A stretch of DNA of 52,238 nt from Gammaproteobacteria bacterium (GCA_027315105.1 DAHUYP010000087.1:1-52238); one strand, 5' to 3'; counted from the stretch's first letter, positions 18,286 through 27,502 are shown. The notes: generated by a model from the sequence alone, not told the origin. Numbers and translations: made by a program.

Positions 18286-18744
18286 GAAGCTCCCGGTCCC
18301 GCCGCGTCTGGATGGCGCCGAGGGCGCAATCCAGGCAGGAGGATACTCTGCGGTAGATTATACCAGTGGGTAGAGTACTACGGAAGAGTAGATGCGCGGC
18401 AGAGGCCGCCACGGCAACGCGACCGGCGCGGCGGTGCCGGACCAGAGGGTACGGCGTCGCGGCGCACGGCATCCGGGCGGGAATCGCGCGCCTGCTCGAT
18501 TACGGCGCGCGCCTGGGAGCGGAACACACCCTGGCGCCGGAACTTCGATTGCCCGGCCGAATGACCGCGGACTCGCCGTAAGCCTCGATCGAAAGCGTGC
18601 AGTCACTGGAGCGGGCAGCCGGACCGGCCTGCGGTCCTGGCCACAACGGCGGCCGCGTGCCGTACAATTCCCGGCCAGGCGTCTTCATGCCCGGTTTGTC
18701 GTCGGGCTGAGCCGAGCGAGACGGCGAGCGAGGCGGGTGGATCC
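18286..18744. other. Divergent control region between TetR and MaoC genes
   Basis: About 460 bases between divergent operons. Open frames here give no domain on either strand. The part next to TetR (18340-18395) is AT-richer than the rest and holds the inverted repeat described separately. Otherwise I see nothing specific. Confidence 0.45.
18353..18381. promoter_or_regulatory. Candidate TetR operator
   Basis: Imperfect palindrome starting GTAGATTATACC and ending GGTAGAGTACTAC around a 4-base centre (TACC-AGTG-GGTA core). It is 68 bases upstream of the TetR start. The pattern is of the size TetR dimers bind. Assignment rests on position and symmetry only. Confidence 0.35.
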
Positions 18745-19203
18745 ATGGCGGGACTCTTCTTCGAGGAATTTCACGTCGGGCAGGTGTTCAAGCATGCCAT
18801 CCGGCGCACGGTGACGGAGGCCGACAACGTCTTCTTCAGCGCCTTGACCCACAATCCGGCCGCTCTGCATCTCGACGAGGAGTATTGCCGCACGGAGACC
18901 GAGTTCGGCCAGCGCATCGTCAATAGCGCCTTCACGCTCGGGCTCATGGTCGGCATTTCGGTTGGCGACACGACGCTGGGAACGACCGTTGCCAATCTCG
19001 GCTGGGACGAAGTGCGCTTCCCGAGGCCCGTGTTCCACGGCGACACGATCAGCGTCGAGACGGAGGTGGCCGAGATGCGCGAAAGCCGTTCACGGCCGCA
19101 GAACGGGATCATCGTGTTCGCGCACCGCGCCTTCAATCAGAAGGGGGTGCTGGTCGCGACCTGCAAGCGCTCGGCGCTGATGCTCAGGAAACAGCGGCCG
19201 TGA
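18745..19203 (+). CDS. MaoC-like acyl-CoA hydratase
   Basis: A 152-residue single hot-dog-fold MaoC hydratase. Typical pieces are [43 protein letters not shown] (the D-N-x-x-F-S..T.N..PxHxD pattern carrying the hydratase Asp/His pair) and [13 protein letters not shown]. It adds water to an enoyl-CoA. Its stop overlaps the start of the CitE-like gene (GTGA), so the two act together. Relatives in such pairs hydrate mesaconyl- or itaconyl-type CoA esters (for example the Rv2499c-Rv2498c pair of Mycobacterium tuberculosis). Exact substrate is inference. Confidence 0.88.
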   Translation: MAGLFFEEFHVGQVFKHAIRRTVTEADNVFFSALTHNPAALHLDEEYCRTETEFGQRIVNSAFTLGLMVGISVGDTTLGTTVANLGWDEVRFPRPVFHGDTISVETEVAEMRESRSRPQNGIIVFAHRAFNQKGVLVATCKRSALMLRKQRP

Positions 19204-20081
19204 CGGCGCGCTCGCTGCTGTTCGTTCCGGGTGACAGCGACCGGAAGCTGGCCAGGGCCGAGAGTTCGCGCGCCGACCTGCTGGTCCTCGATCTCGAGGA
19301 TTCGGTGGCCTCGGCTCACAAGGCGACCGCACGCGGCCGCGTGCGCGAGTTCCTCGCGTCGCACCCGGTGCGTGCGGCGACGCAGCTCTGGGTGCGGATC
19401 AGTCCGCTCGGCGCCGCGGCAGCGCTGGCGGATCTCGTGGCCGTGGTCGGTGCGCGGCCCGATGGCATCGTGCAGCCGAAGACGGCATCGCCCGATGACA
19501 TCATCCGGCTCGGATACTACCTCGATGTCCTGGAAGCACAGCACGGCCTCGAGCCGGGCGGGATCAGGATCCTGCCGATTGCCACCGAAACCCCCGCCGC
19601 CCTGTTCGCGCTGGCAGGATTCGCGCGCTGCGGGCCGCGATTGTACGGACTCACCTGGGGCGCGGAAGATCTCGCCGCGGCGCTCGGCGCGGGCGCCAAT
19701 AAGCTGCCGAACGGGGACTGGACCGCGCCTTACCAGCTGGCGCGGTCGCTGTGTCTGTTCGGCGCCAAGGCCGCCGCCGTGGCCGCCATCGATACGCTGT
19801 GCGCCGACTTTCGGGATCTGGAGCGGCTCAGAAGCTCCTGTGCGGATGCCCGGCGCGACGGATTTACCGGCAAGCTCGCCATTCATCCGGATCAGGTGAG
19901 TGTGATCAACGAGTGCTTCCGGCCGAGCGCGGAAGAATTGGCACATGCGGCGCGCGTGGTGGCGCTGTTTCGGGCCAATCCCGGGGCCGGGGTGCTCGCC
20001 CTGGACGGTCAGATGCTCGACCTGCCGCATCTGGCGCTGGCCGAACGGACACTGGCTCGGGCCGCCGCGCTCAGGCCTTGA
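19200..20081 (+). CDS. CitE-like CoA-ester lyase (HpcH/HpaI family)
   Basis: A 293-residue TIM-barrel lyase that cleaves a 3-hydroxyacyl-CoA such as citramalyl- or malyl-CoA by retro-Claisen reaction. Seen: [42 protein letters not shown] (metal-binding Glu), [14 protein letters not shown] (metal-binding Asp) and [13 protein letters not shown]. All key positions are present. The start is a GTG coupled to the MaoC stop. With MaoC it would turn an unsaturated C5 dicarboxyl-CoA into acetyl-CoA plus pyruvate if the substrate is itaconyl-CoA. That fits a protective role beside the B12 mutase, but is not proven. Confidence 0.88.
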   Translation: MTARSLLFVPGDSDRKLARAESSRADLLVLDLEDSVASAHKATARGRVREFLASHPVRAATQLWVRISPLGAAAALADLVAVVGARPDGIVQPKTASPDDIIRLGYYLDVLEAQHGLEPGGIRILPIATETPAALFALAGFARCGPRLYGLTWGAEDLAAALGAGANKLPNGDWTAPYQLARSLCLFGAKAAAVAAIDTLCADFRDLERLRSSCADARRDGFTGKLAIHPDQVSVINECFRPSAEELAHAARVVALFRANPGAGVLALDGQMLDLPHLALAERTLARAAALRP

Positions 20082-20120
20082 GGCCGCTCGCGCGGGGTCG
20101 CCGGCCCGTGGTTGCCGATG

Positions 20121-20139
20121 CCCGGCGCCAGGCGCCGGG
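20121..20139. terminator. GC-rich hairpin between convergent genes
   Basis: CCCGGCGCC and GGCGCCGGG separated by one base; realistically a 7-8 bp stem with a 3-5 base loop. It lies between the CitE-like gene (ends 20081) and the chemoreceptor gene (ends 20142), so it could stop transcripts from both sides. No T-run is present, so efficiency is uncertain. Confidence 0.4.
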
Positions 20140-20141
20140 GG

Positions 20142-21656
20142 CTAGGCGGCGTCGCGCAGCGCGCGGGCCGCGGCAGCGGCGGGCGCGGCGTTGCCGGCGG
20201 GCGCGGCCGCGCCGATCCCAGGCGGGTGCTCGGCCGGGGCGCCGACGCTGAAGAACTCCACGGTGGTCCCGAGCTCATGGGCTTCGCCCTTCAGGTTCCC
20301 GGCGGTCGTCGTGTATTCCTCGACGATGGCCGCGGTGCGCTTGGCGGTCTGCTCGAGCTCGGCCAGGTGCCGGTTGATCTGCGCGAGACCGGAGTCCTGC
20401 GCCACGGTGGCCTCGTTGATCGTACCTATGATGCCGGTGACGCTCTGCACCGAGCTCACGATCTCGCCCATCGTCGTTCCGGCCTGCCGTACCAGCCGGC
20501 TGCCGGTTTCCACCCGCTCGACGCTGGCGCCGATCAGCTGCTTGATCTGCTTGGCGGAGTCGGCGCTGCGCTGTGCGAGACTACGCACCTCGGCGGCCAC
20601 CACCGAGAATCCTCGGCCCTGCTCGCCTGCCCGGGCCGCTTCGACGGCCGCATTCAGCGCCAGCAGATTGGTCTGAAAGGCGATGTCGTCGATGATGCCG
20701 GTGATATCGGAAATTTTCGCCGACGACTTCTGAATCTCATCCATCGTCGTCACCACCTGCTGCACCACGGTGCCGCCGCGGCTGGCCGTATCGCTGGCGG
20801 CCGTGGACAGCTCCTGAGCCTGACGGGCCGCCGCGAGATTCTGTTTCACCGTCTCCACCAGGTCCGCCATGGCCTGCAGCGTGCGCTGCAGGAACGCCGA
20901 CTGCTGGTCGGTGCAGGAGCCCAGCTCGGTGTTTCCAGCGGCCATCTCGTCGGCCGCGCGCTGCATCGACAGCGCCGAGCGCTTGATCTTGTCCGTGATT
21001 TGCAGCCAACGAGCCACCATCGAGCCCATGGCGAACAACATGCTCGACCGATCGGATCTTCGTAGCGCGATCCGTACTCCGAGGTCGCCGGAGCCGACGC
21101 GATTGGCGATGCTCACGGCATAGCCCGGATCGCCGCCGATCTGCCGCACCAGCCGATTCACCAGCCAGAGCAGCACCGGCGTCATGAGCAGCGCCATGAT
21201 CAGCGCCGCACCGAGCACCAGCACCAGCACGTGTCTGCGGCCGGCATCGATCGCATCGCGTCGATACGCCAGGGTGAACTTGCCGAGCATCGCTCCGGAC
21301 TTGTCCGTGATCGGATGCTCCACGTGCATGAGGTTCTGCGCATGCGCAGCCGGCTCGTCCGGCAACACGTCGGCCGTCAACGATTTGCCGTCGGCGTCGA
21401 AGAATTCCGCGTGCTCGAACTGCGGATCCTTGCTGAGCTGCTGGACGAAATTGCCGAGCGCCGTCAGATCGTAATTGCGGATGTAGCTGGCGGCGACCTC
21501 CGAGACGAATTGCGCGGTGCCGTTGACACGCTCTTCCAGGCTGACGGTCAGGGAGCGCACCATCTGCTGCGCGATCAGGACGCCAAAGATGGCGGTGGCC
21601 CCGAGCGTGATCAGCAGGACCGGGGCCAGCAACTGGGCTCTTATCGACTTGAACAT
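20142..21656 (-). CDS. Methyl-accepting chemotaxis protein
   Basis: A 504-residue transmembrane chemoreceptor. The first membrane helix is at about residues 8-30, a roughly 110-residue periplasmic sensor follows, then a second helix at about 140-165, a HAMP domain and the cytoplasmic coiled coil. The tip [24 protein letters not shown] is intact. The C-terminal tail is Ala/Pro-rich and lacks an NWETF-type pentapeptide. The gene lies 42 bases downstream of a periplasmic binding-protein gene on the same strand. The receptor may therefore sense that protein in its liganded form. Confidence 0.9.
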   Translation of the reverse strand: MFKSIRAQLLAPVLLITLGATAIFGVLIAQQMVRSLTVSLEERVNGTAQFVSEVAASYIRNYDLTALGNFVQQLSKDPQFEHAEFFDADGKSLTADVLPDEPAAHAQNLMHVEHPITDKSGAMLGKFTLAYRRDAIDAGRRHVLVLVLGAALIMALLMTPVLLWLVNRLVRQIGGDPGYAVSIANRVGSGDLGVRIALRRSDRSSMLFAMGSMVARWLQITDKIKRSALSMQRAADEMAAGNTELGSCTDQQSAFLQRTLQAMADLVETVKQNLAAARQAQELSTAASDTASRGGTVVQQVVTTMDEIQKSSAKISDITGIIDDIAFQTNLLALNAAVEAARAGEQGRGFSVVAAEVRSLAQRSADSAKQIKQLIGASVERVETGSRLVRQAGTTMGEIVSSVQSVTGIIGTINEATVAQDSGLAQINRHLAELEQTAKRTAAIVEEYTTTAGNLKGEAHELGTTVEFFSVGAPAEHPPGIGAAAPAGNAAPAAAAARALRDAA

Positions 21657-21698
21657 GCCACTAGACTCCGCAGCAGGCCCGATTCGTGGGATGTCGGC

Positions 21699-22841
21699 TC
21701 AATGCACCGCGATCGCCTTGCCGCCCGCTATCTCGGTCAGGAAGACGCGGTCGGAACCCTGATGATTGTTCGGACTGAAGCTGACGCGAAATCCGCCGAG
21801 ATCCGCAGTCAGGCCATCGAGCGTGTGCACCAGCGAGTCACCGCTCAGGCCGGCGCCCGTCTTTCTGAGCGCCGCGACCAGCACCGCGGCATCGGCGTAG
21901 CCCTCCAGCGCGGTATAGCCATGATTGCCGCTCTTCAGATCCTGGTTGAACTGCTTGACCAGCGGTACCGACATGTCGTCGGGCGCCGGAACGACCTGCG
22001 AGATGTAGACGCCGTCGCTGTCCGCGCCTGCCTCCTGAATGAATTCGGAGGTGCCGATGAACGACACGGTGGCGAACGTCGCGTGCAGGCCGGCGGCCTT
22101 GGCCTTCCTGACCGCGGCGGCGAGCGGCTTGTAGGTACCTACGAATATGACGACCTCGGGCGCGGCGCGCACGAGCTGGGCGATGCCGGCGTCGACCTCG
22201 ACCGTATTGCGCGTGTAGCGCGCCTCCTGCGTGACCTTGAGGGCGCGCTTTGCCAATGCGCGCGTGACGCCGGCCTTGCCCGCCTCGCCGAACGCGTCAT
22301 CCTGAATGAAGATGGCGATCTTGCTGAGCTTCATCTTCCGGGTGAAGTGCTCGACCAGCGCCTCGGTCTCGTCGAAGTAGGAGGCGCGCAGCGTGAACAC
22401 CCATTTGTTCACCGGATCGCGCAGGAACTCCGCGCCGGTGAACGGGAACAGGTACGGAATGCCCGTCTTGTCGACCAGCGGCAGCACCGCAGTCGAAGTC
22501 GGCGTGCCGACGTAACCGACCAGCGCCAGCACGTCGCCCGAGTCCAGCAGCTGCTTCGTGGCCGCCACGGTCTTCGCGGGCTCGTAGCCGTCGTCGACGC
22601 TCACCAGAGTGATCTTTCTTCCGTTCACGCCGCCCTCGGCGTTCACGCGATCGAACAGCGCCTGGGCGCCGTCCTTGAGCGCGGTACCCAGCCCGGAGGC
22701 CGGGCCGGACAGGGCATTCACCATACCGAGCCGGATCTCCTTGTCGGTGACACCGCTGGCTGCCTGCGCGGCGGCGCACCATGCGAATGCAAACCATACC
22801 GGGACGTCCATGGCGCGCGATCGAGCGTTGTGCTTGTGCAT
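21699..22841 (-). CDS. Branched-chain-amino-acid-type periplasmic binding protein
   Basis: A 380-residue type I periplasmic binding protein of the LivJ/UrtA class (Peripla_BP_6). Start of the mature part is VTDKEIRLGMVNALSGPASGLG, followed by VALVGYVGTPTS-like and TGAEFLRDP segments that line the ligand cleft. The N-terminus MHKHNARSRAMDVPVWFAFAWCAAAQAA resembles a signal peptide with AQA cleavage, if translation begins at 22841 (an ATG at 22811 would lose the basic region). No LivHMGF transport genes are nearby; a chemoreceptor follows instead. Ligand unknown, probably a small carboxylate, amino acid or amide. Confidence 0.87.
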   Translation of the reverse strand: MHKHNARSRAMDVPVWFAFAWCAAAQAASGVTDKEIRLGMVNALSGPASGLGTALKDGAQALFDRVNAEGGVNGRKITLVSVDDGYEPAKTVAATKQLLDSGDVLALVGYVGTPTSTAVLPLVDKTGIPYLFPFTGAEFLRDPVNKWVFTLRASYFDETEALVEHFTRKMKLSKIAIFIQDDAFGEAGKAGVTRALAKRALKVTQEARYTRNTVEVDAGIAQLVRAAPEVVIFVGTYKPLAAAVRKAKAAGLHATFATVSFIGTSEFIQEAGADSDGVYISQVVPAPDDMSVPLVKQFNQDLKSGNHGYTALEGYADAAVLVAALRKTGAGLSGDSLVHTLDGLTADLGGFRVSFSPNNHQGSDRVFLTEIAGGKAIAVH

Positions 22842-23139
22842 AATGTGACCCAGGCTGCTTGAGCGGTAACGACCCCGAATCCTGAGCGGAGCTCTCGAGA
22901 CTTTATCGTCCGCTGGGAGGGTTTCTTGAAGGCGGCGCCGAATATCGCGCCGGCAGGAGAACCGCGTCTCATTGCGGCGGGCCGCCGGGCGATACGGCAC
23001 GCGCGACGGGCCCGGGCGGCGAAGCCCCCCGAAGTCCGGCAACGAAGGGGTTCGCGCATGCATGGCGCGAAGCATCATCCCGGCCCGAGGGGGTTGCGAT
23101 CGCCGGCGCCGTGGACCTCGACCGACGGAGTGAAGCCTG
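22842..23139. other. Divergent intergenic region
   Basis: About 300 bases between the binding-protein gene and the multicopper oxidase gene, which diverge. It must hold both promoters, but I cannot identify convincing -35/-10 pairs or repeats. Confidence 0.3.
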
Positions 23140-24591
23140 ATGCTCGATCGACGCCGCCTGCTGAAGTACGCCGGGCTGATCCCGCTGGCCGGCGCCGCCC
23201 CGCGGCTGCTGCACGCTGCCGAGCAGCGCGGCGACGGCAAGGCGGACTACACGCTGCGCATCGCGACCGGATTGGTCGAGCTGTCGAGCGGGCACATCGT
23301 GTCGACCACGCTCTACAACGGACAGTTTCCGGGCCCTCTGCTGCGGTTCAAGGAGGGACGGCGGGTCGTGATCGATGTTCACAACGATACCGACACGCCG
23401 GAGCTGGTCCACTGGCACGGCCAGATGATCCCGAGCGACGTGGACGGCGCTGCCGAAGAAGGTACGCCGTACATCCCGGCGCGCGGCATGCGCCGGATCG
23501 CCTTCGTGCCAAGGCCCGCAGGCTTTCGCTTCTACCACACGCACGTCATGGCGGGAGACGATCTGAATCGCGGTACCTACACCGGCCAGGCCGGACCGGT
23601 CTATATCGAGCCCAGGGACGATCGCGGCGCCTACGAGCGCGAAGTCTTCCTGGTCCTGAAGGAATTCGCGCCGACGTTCAGCCGTGGCGGCGACATGGCG
23701 ATGGATGTGCTGGCGGGCCGCCCGATCGAGGCCCTGCAGCAGATCGGCGCGACGGCCGACAGGCAGGCGAAGACGCGCGTCAAGGGCTATGAGGTGGGCT
23801 ACGATCTGTTCTCGATCAACGGCCGCATGCTCGGACACGGCGAGCCGCTGCGCGTGAAGCAGGGCGAGCGCCTGCTGCTGCACGTGCTGAATGCGAGCGC
23901 AACCGAGATTCGCAGTCTCGCTCTGCCGGGACATGTGTTTCGCGTCGTCGCGCTCGATGGCAATCCGGTGCCGACGCCGGCGGAGGTGCCCGTGCTCTGG
24001 CTCGGCACGGCGGAGCGCGTGTCAGCTGTGGTCGAGATGAATCGCCCGGGCGTGTGGGTGATGGGCGATCTGGCCGACGACGATCGACGTCATGGCATGG
24101 GCGTCGTGGTCGAATACGCCGGCCAGAAGGGCAAGCCGCAGTGGCGGCCACCGGCGCCGTTCCGATGGAATTACGCCGCATTCGGCAGCGTCGCCGCGCT
24201 GCCGGCCTCACCGGACGAGACGCTGGAGATCACGGTCGTCAAGCACAACGCGGCACTCCATGGCTTCAACCAATGGACCTTGAACGGCGAGGCATTCTCG
24301 ATGGCCGCGATGAAGCCGCGCTACCGCGTGCGTCAGGGGCGCCGCTACCGCCTGAAGTTCCGCAACGCCAGCGACGACATACACCCGCTGCACCTGCACC
24401 GGCACAGTTTCGAACTCACGCGCATTGGCGGTCAGCCGACCGCCGGCGTGCTCAAGGACGTGGTGATGCTCGGCGGCTTTCAGGAGATCGAGTTCGACTT
24501 CGTGGCCGACAACCCGGGACCGACGCTGTTCCATTGTCACCAGCAACTGCACATGGATTTCGGATTCATGGCGCTGTTCGACTATGTGTAG
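23140..24591 (+). CDS. Multicopper oxidase, Tat-exported
   Basis: A 483-residue periplasmic multicopper oxidase. The N-terminus MLDRRRLLKYAGLIPLAGAAP has a twin-arginine-like signal. The four copper motifs are present: HWHG at 91-94, YHTH further on, HPLHLHRH near the C-terminus, and HCHQQLH at 465-471, so type 1 and trinuclear sites can form. The residue five after His471, which is axial to type 1 copper, is Phe476; Phe or Leu there usually goes with higher redox potential. No Met-rich segment typical of CueO is seen. Substrate may be phenolic compounds or metal ions. It is transcribed alone, divergent from the binding-protein gene. Confidence 0.9.
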   Translation: MLDRRRLLKYAGLIPLAGAAPRLLHAAEQRGDGKADYTLRIATGLVELSSGHIVSTTLYNGQFPGPLLRFKEGRRVVIDVHNDTDTPELVHWHGQMIPSDVDGAAEEGTPYIPARGMRRIAFVPRPAGFRFYHTHVMAGDDLNRGTYTGQAGPVYIEPRDDRGAYEREVFLVLKEFAPTFSRGGDMAMDVLAGRPIEALQQIGATADRQAKTRVKGYEVGYDLFSINGRMLGHGEPLRVKQGERLLLHVLNASATEIRSLALPGHVFRVVALDGNPVPTPAEVPVLWLGTAERVSAVVEMNRPGVWVMGDLADDDRRHGMGVVVEYAGQKGKPQWRPPAPFRWNYAAFGSVAALPASPDETLEITVVKHNAALHGFNQWTLNGEAFSMAAMKPRYRVRQGRRYRLKFRNASDDIHPLHLHRHSFELTRIGGQPTAGVLKDVVMLGGFQEIEFDFVADNPGPTLFHCHQQLHMDFGFMALFDYV

Positions 24592-24671
24592 CCCATGCGG
24601 CCGGCGGCGCAACATCGCCGCCGCGGTCGCACTCGTGCGCGCCACGGGCGGGGGCTGGTCGCGCGATGAGC

Positions 24672-25547
24672 TCAGCCGCCCGGCAGCGCCGTGACCCGCG
24701 GCTGCCAGGTGCCCTGGTCGATACATCGTCGAACGTGGGCCGCAATCTCGGCCAGCGGCGCGAACCACACCTTGCCCTTGGCGAGCATGCGGCCGATCAT
24801 CCGATGTGTCTGCTGCCAGCGCGCAAGACGCCCTGACAGGAACGGGTGCCACACGGGGACCCACAGGCCACCGTATTCCCACATCGCCTCGAACTCTTCC
24901 CACCAGTTCTCCCAGGCGCGCCCCGCGGACTGGATCGGCATTTCGAAGTCGAGCTCGCCGCTGTGCATGAAGGCCGGCCAGTCATCCATGCCCCAGTGCG
25001 ATGGCAGTTCGAGCAGCCGGCCGTGCGGCGTGTCCAGCAGATAGGGCACGTCGTCACCCATCAGCGAGGCGTCATAGACGATGCCGGCCTCGAGCAGCAG
25101 CTGCGCCGAACGGTGCGAGAACTTGTAGAGCGGCGCGCGCCAGCCGGCGGGCATCGCGCCGGTGACGACTCGCAGCGCCTGGATGCTGCGCCCCAGCCAG
25201 TAGCGCTCGTCCTCGTCCGACAGCTCGTTCGGATGCTCATGCAGGTATCCGTGCGCCGATACCTCATGGCCGTCGCGCAGCATCGCCTCGACGGCGTGGG
25301 GATAGCGCTGCGCGCACCATCCGGGCACGAAGAAAGTCTGGCGGATGCCGTAGTGCCGGTAGCTGTCGAGGATCCGCGGCACGGCGATGTCCGGGCCGTA
25401 GCGCAACATCGAGGCGGCCGAAACCATGGCATGGGCGCGCTGCGGATGCGCCAGGTGCAGAATGCTCTCGGCATCCATATCGAGCGTGAAGGCGGCGGCG
25501 CACCTGGCGCCGTCGGGCCACGGAACCGGATTGCGGATCATGCGCAT
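24672..25547 (-). CDS. Polysaccharide deacetylase family protein (PuuE-like)
   Basis: A 291-residue NodB-homology (carbohydrate esterase 4) protein closer to the PuuE/allantoinase-like group than to chitin deacetylases. Visible are AAAFTLDMDAES (metal Asp motif), QTFFVPGWCAQRYP, GHEVSAHGYLHEHP (H-x-x-x-H metal pair), GWRAP and the terminal WHPFLSGR. No signal peptide, so it acts in the cytoplasm, probably as a C-N amidohydrolase rather than a cell-wall enzyme. The ATG at 25547 (or 25541) lies 19 bases after the stop of the SDR gene, so it belongs to the desaturase operon. Substrate unknown. Confidence 0.85.
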   Translation of the reverse strand: MRMIRNPVPWPDGARCAAAFTLDMDAESILHLAHPQRAHAMVSAASMLRYGPDIAVPRILDSYRHYGIRQTFFVPGWCAQRYPHAVEAMLRDGHEVSAHGYLHEHPNELSDEDERYWLGRSIQALRVVTGAMPAGWRAPLYKFSHRSAQLLLEAGIVYDASLMGDDVPYLLDTPHGRLLELPSHWGMDDWPAFMHSGELDFEMPIQSAGRAWENWWEEFEAMWEYGGLWVPVWHPFLSGRLARWQQTHRMIGRMLAKGKVWFAPLAEIAAHVRRCIDQGTWQPRVTALPGG

Positions 25548-25566
25548 GCGCCTGATTCGAGCGGCA

Positions 25567-26382
25567 TCACCGCGCCGTCTTGCCGCCGTCGACCGACCAG
25601 CTGGCGCCGCTGACGAACGCCGCCGCATCGCTGGCCAGAAAGGCCACCACGGCGGCGATTTCCGCGGGCGTTCCCAGTCGCCGCAGGGGGACGCTGGCTA
25701 TCTCCGCGCTGCGCGCCAGCGATGCGTCGCCTTGCGCCGCGAATTCCTCGCGCAGCATCGCGGTGTCGGTCGGCCCGGGACAGACCGAGTTGACGCGAAT
25801 GCCGTCGGCGGCCAGCTCGACGGCGAGCGCGCGGCTCCAGGCGAGCAGCGCGCCCTTGCTGGCGCTGTAGGCCGTATAGCCGCACTGGCCGATCAGCGCC
25901 AGCTCCGAGGCGATGTTCACCACGGCGCCGCGGCCGCTCGCGCGCAGCGCGGGCAGCAACGTGCGGGTCAGGCGGAAGGGCGCCCCGACGTTGACCGCCA
26001 GCAGCAGCTCCAGCAGCGCGTCGTCGCTGTGCGGGAACGGGCGCACCCTGCAGATCGCGGCGTTGTTGACCAGCACATCGCAGCGGCCCGCGAGCTGCTC
26101 GAGCAGAGCTTGCAGCGCGCGCGCGCTGTTGGCGCGCTCCGCAAGATCGACCGCGTGCGCGAAGAATCGCCCGTCGGCGCCGATGTCCGCGGCCAGGCGC
26201 GCCAGGCCCGCGCGGTCCCGATCCAGGGCATGAACCTGTGCGCCCTGCGCCACGAGCAGCCGCACGATGGCGCTGCCGATGCCGCCGGCCGCGCCCGATA
26301 CCACGGCGCGCACGGCCGCCAGCGGCCGGGCCGGGCCCTCGCCCGGTGCGGCGGCCGACGGCGGCATCAGCGGCGCAGCCAT
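25567..26382 (-). CDS. Short-chain dehydrogenase/reductase
   Basis: A 271-residue SDR oxidoreductase. It has the nucleotide-binding motif VVSGAAGGIGSAI, the acidic HALDRDRAG that favours NAD(H), NNAAI, catalytic Ser (NIASELALIG), the YSASK pair in YTAYSASKGALL, and the C-terminal VSGASWSVDGG. An extra N-terminal 20 residues rich in Ala/Pro may mean the true start is a later codon. It sits 9 bases after the desaturase and 19 bases before the deacetylase, so the three are one operon. Substrate unknown. Confidence 0.88.
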   Translation of the reverse strand: MAAPLMPPSAAAPGEGPARPLAAVRAVVSGAAGGIGSAIVRLLVAQGAQVHALDRDRAGLARLAADIGADGRFFAHAVDLAERANSARALQALLEQLAGRCDVLVNNAAICRVRPFPHSDDALLELLLAVNVGAPFRLTRTLLPALRASGRGAVVNIASELALIGQCGYTAYSASKGALLAWSRALAVELAADGIRVNSVCPGPTDTAMLREEFAAQGDASLARSAEIASVPLRRLGTPAEIAAVVAFLASDAAAFVSGASWSVDGGKTAR

Positions 26383-26391
26383 GCGCGTCGC

Positions 26392-27417
26392 TCAGACGAC
26401 GGTGAGAAACGACACGCCGTGCGCACCGACGAAGTCGTCGGCGCGGCGCGGGCCGGCGCCCGGTACGCCGTAGTCGTCCGCTATCACGCGGCGAACGCGG
26501 TTGCGATACCAGGTGGACAGCAGCTCCGGCAGCGGCAGCACCGACAGGGCGTGCTCGCCATAGAGATCGCGGTGGACGGCCGGCAGGCGATACCAGGCCA
26601 CCGAGGGGCGCTGATGATGGGCATTGTGGTAGCCAAAATTCAGCGTCAGCAGGTTGAGCCAGGGATGGCGCCGGGAGATCAGGTTGGAATAGGTGTTGCG
26701 CTGTTCGTAGGCGCGGTCGCGGCCGTGCAGTGGCACGGGCTGCTCCGGCTCGACGAAGTACTGTTCGAAACTGTGATGGAAGGCATCGAAGAAATTGAGG
26801 ACATGCAGCTGCAGCAGCAGCGCGAGCAGGTAGAGCAGCAGCGCCTTCAGCGACCAGAGCCCGAGCAGCGCCAGCAGTGCGCCGCGCAGCAGCAGCATGC
26901 CGGCGGCGCGCGGCAGATGCCGGCGCCGCGAGCGATGCGCGAACGGCCGCCATATCACTTGCAGATGCATCAGCAACTCGGTTGCCGGGATGTAGGCCCA
27001 TTCGAGAATCTGCAGAGTGCGGCGCAGGCCGGGATGGCGCTGCATCAGCCCCTTGAAGTCGAAGCAGGTCAGGTCGGCTCGATCGAGATGATGCCGAATA
27101 TGCATGTGGCGGATGCGCTCGAAGGACGCATAGCAGGATCCGGCCACGAAGTTCATCGCTTCGCCGACCCGGCGATTGGCCTGCGGAAGCGCGAACAGCG
27201 TCTGATGGGCCGCCTCGTGGATCAGATAGGCCGCCAGTACCATGGTGTGCGCGCACAGCAGCACGCCCGCAGCATTGAGCAGCACGCCGTGCGCGCCCAT
27301 GAGGACAAAGGATGCGAGCCAGCCGGCGGCGGTCCAGAGCAGCACGAGCGTGTTGGCGCGCGCGGCTAGCCGGTCGCGGTACAGCGCCTGCGGGGCGCTC
27401 TGTGCGGCGGTGATCAT
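26392..27417 (-). CDS. Membrane fatty acid desaturase/hydroxylase
   Basis: A 341-residue integral membrane di-iron enzyme. The three histidine boxes are clear: HEAAHQ (about 67-72), HIRHH (about 105-109) and HNAHH (about 265-269), with hydrophobic segments near 24-65 and 170-205. It introduces a double bond or hydroxyl into an acyl or lipid-like chain in the inner membrane. GAGG precedes the ATG. It is the first gene of a three-gene operon with an SDR and a PuuE-like amidohydrolase, and faces a MarR-type regulator gene, which probably controls it. This set is more like a modification pathway than general phospholipid desaturation, but that is inference. Confidence 0.9.
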   Translation of the reverse strand: MITAAQSAPQALYRDRLAARANTLVLLWTAAGWLASFVLMGAHGVLLNAAGVLLCAHTMVLAAYLIHEAAHQTLFALPQANRRVGEAMNFVAGSCYASFERIRHMHIRHHLDRADLTCFDFKGLMQRHPGLRRTLQILEWAYIPATELLMHLQVIWRPFAHRSRRRHLPRAAGMLLLRGALLALLGLWSLKALLLYLLALLLQLHVLNFFDAFHHSFEQYFVEPEQPVPLHGRDRAYEQRNTYSNLISRRHPWLNLLTLNFGYHNAHHQRPSVAWYRLPAVHRDLYGEHALSVLPLPELLSTWYRNRVRRVIADDYGVPGAGPRRADDFVGAHGVSFLTVV

Positions 27418-27502
27418 GCGACAATCCTCGTTGGCGGCGCCGTACGCGTGGCGGCGGCGGGGGAATTCGCTCCGACGTATAGCACAGGGCCGCGAAGAAA
27501 GC

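Noticed and set aside
18366-18814. Protein genes in the TetR-MaoC intergenic region
   Set aside because: The open frames on both strands are Arg-rich translations typical of GC-rich non-coding sequence, with no domain or ribosome site.
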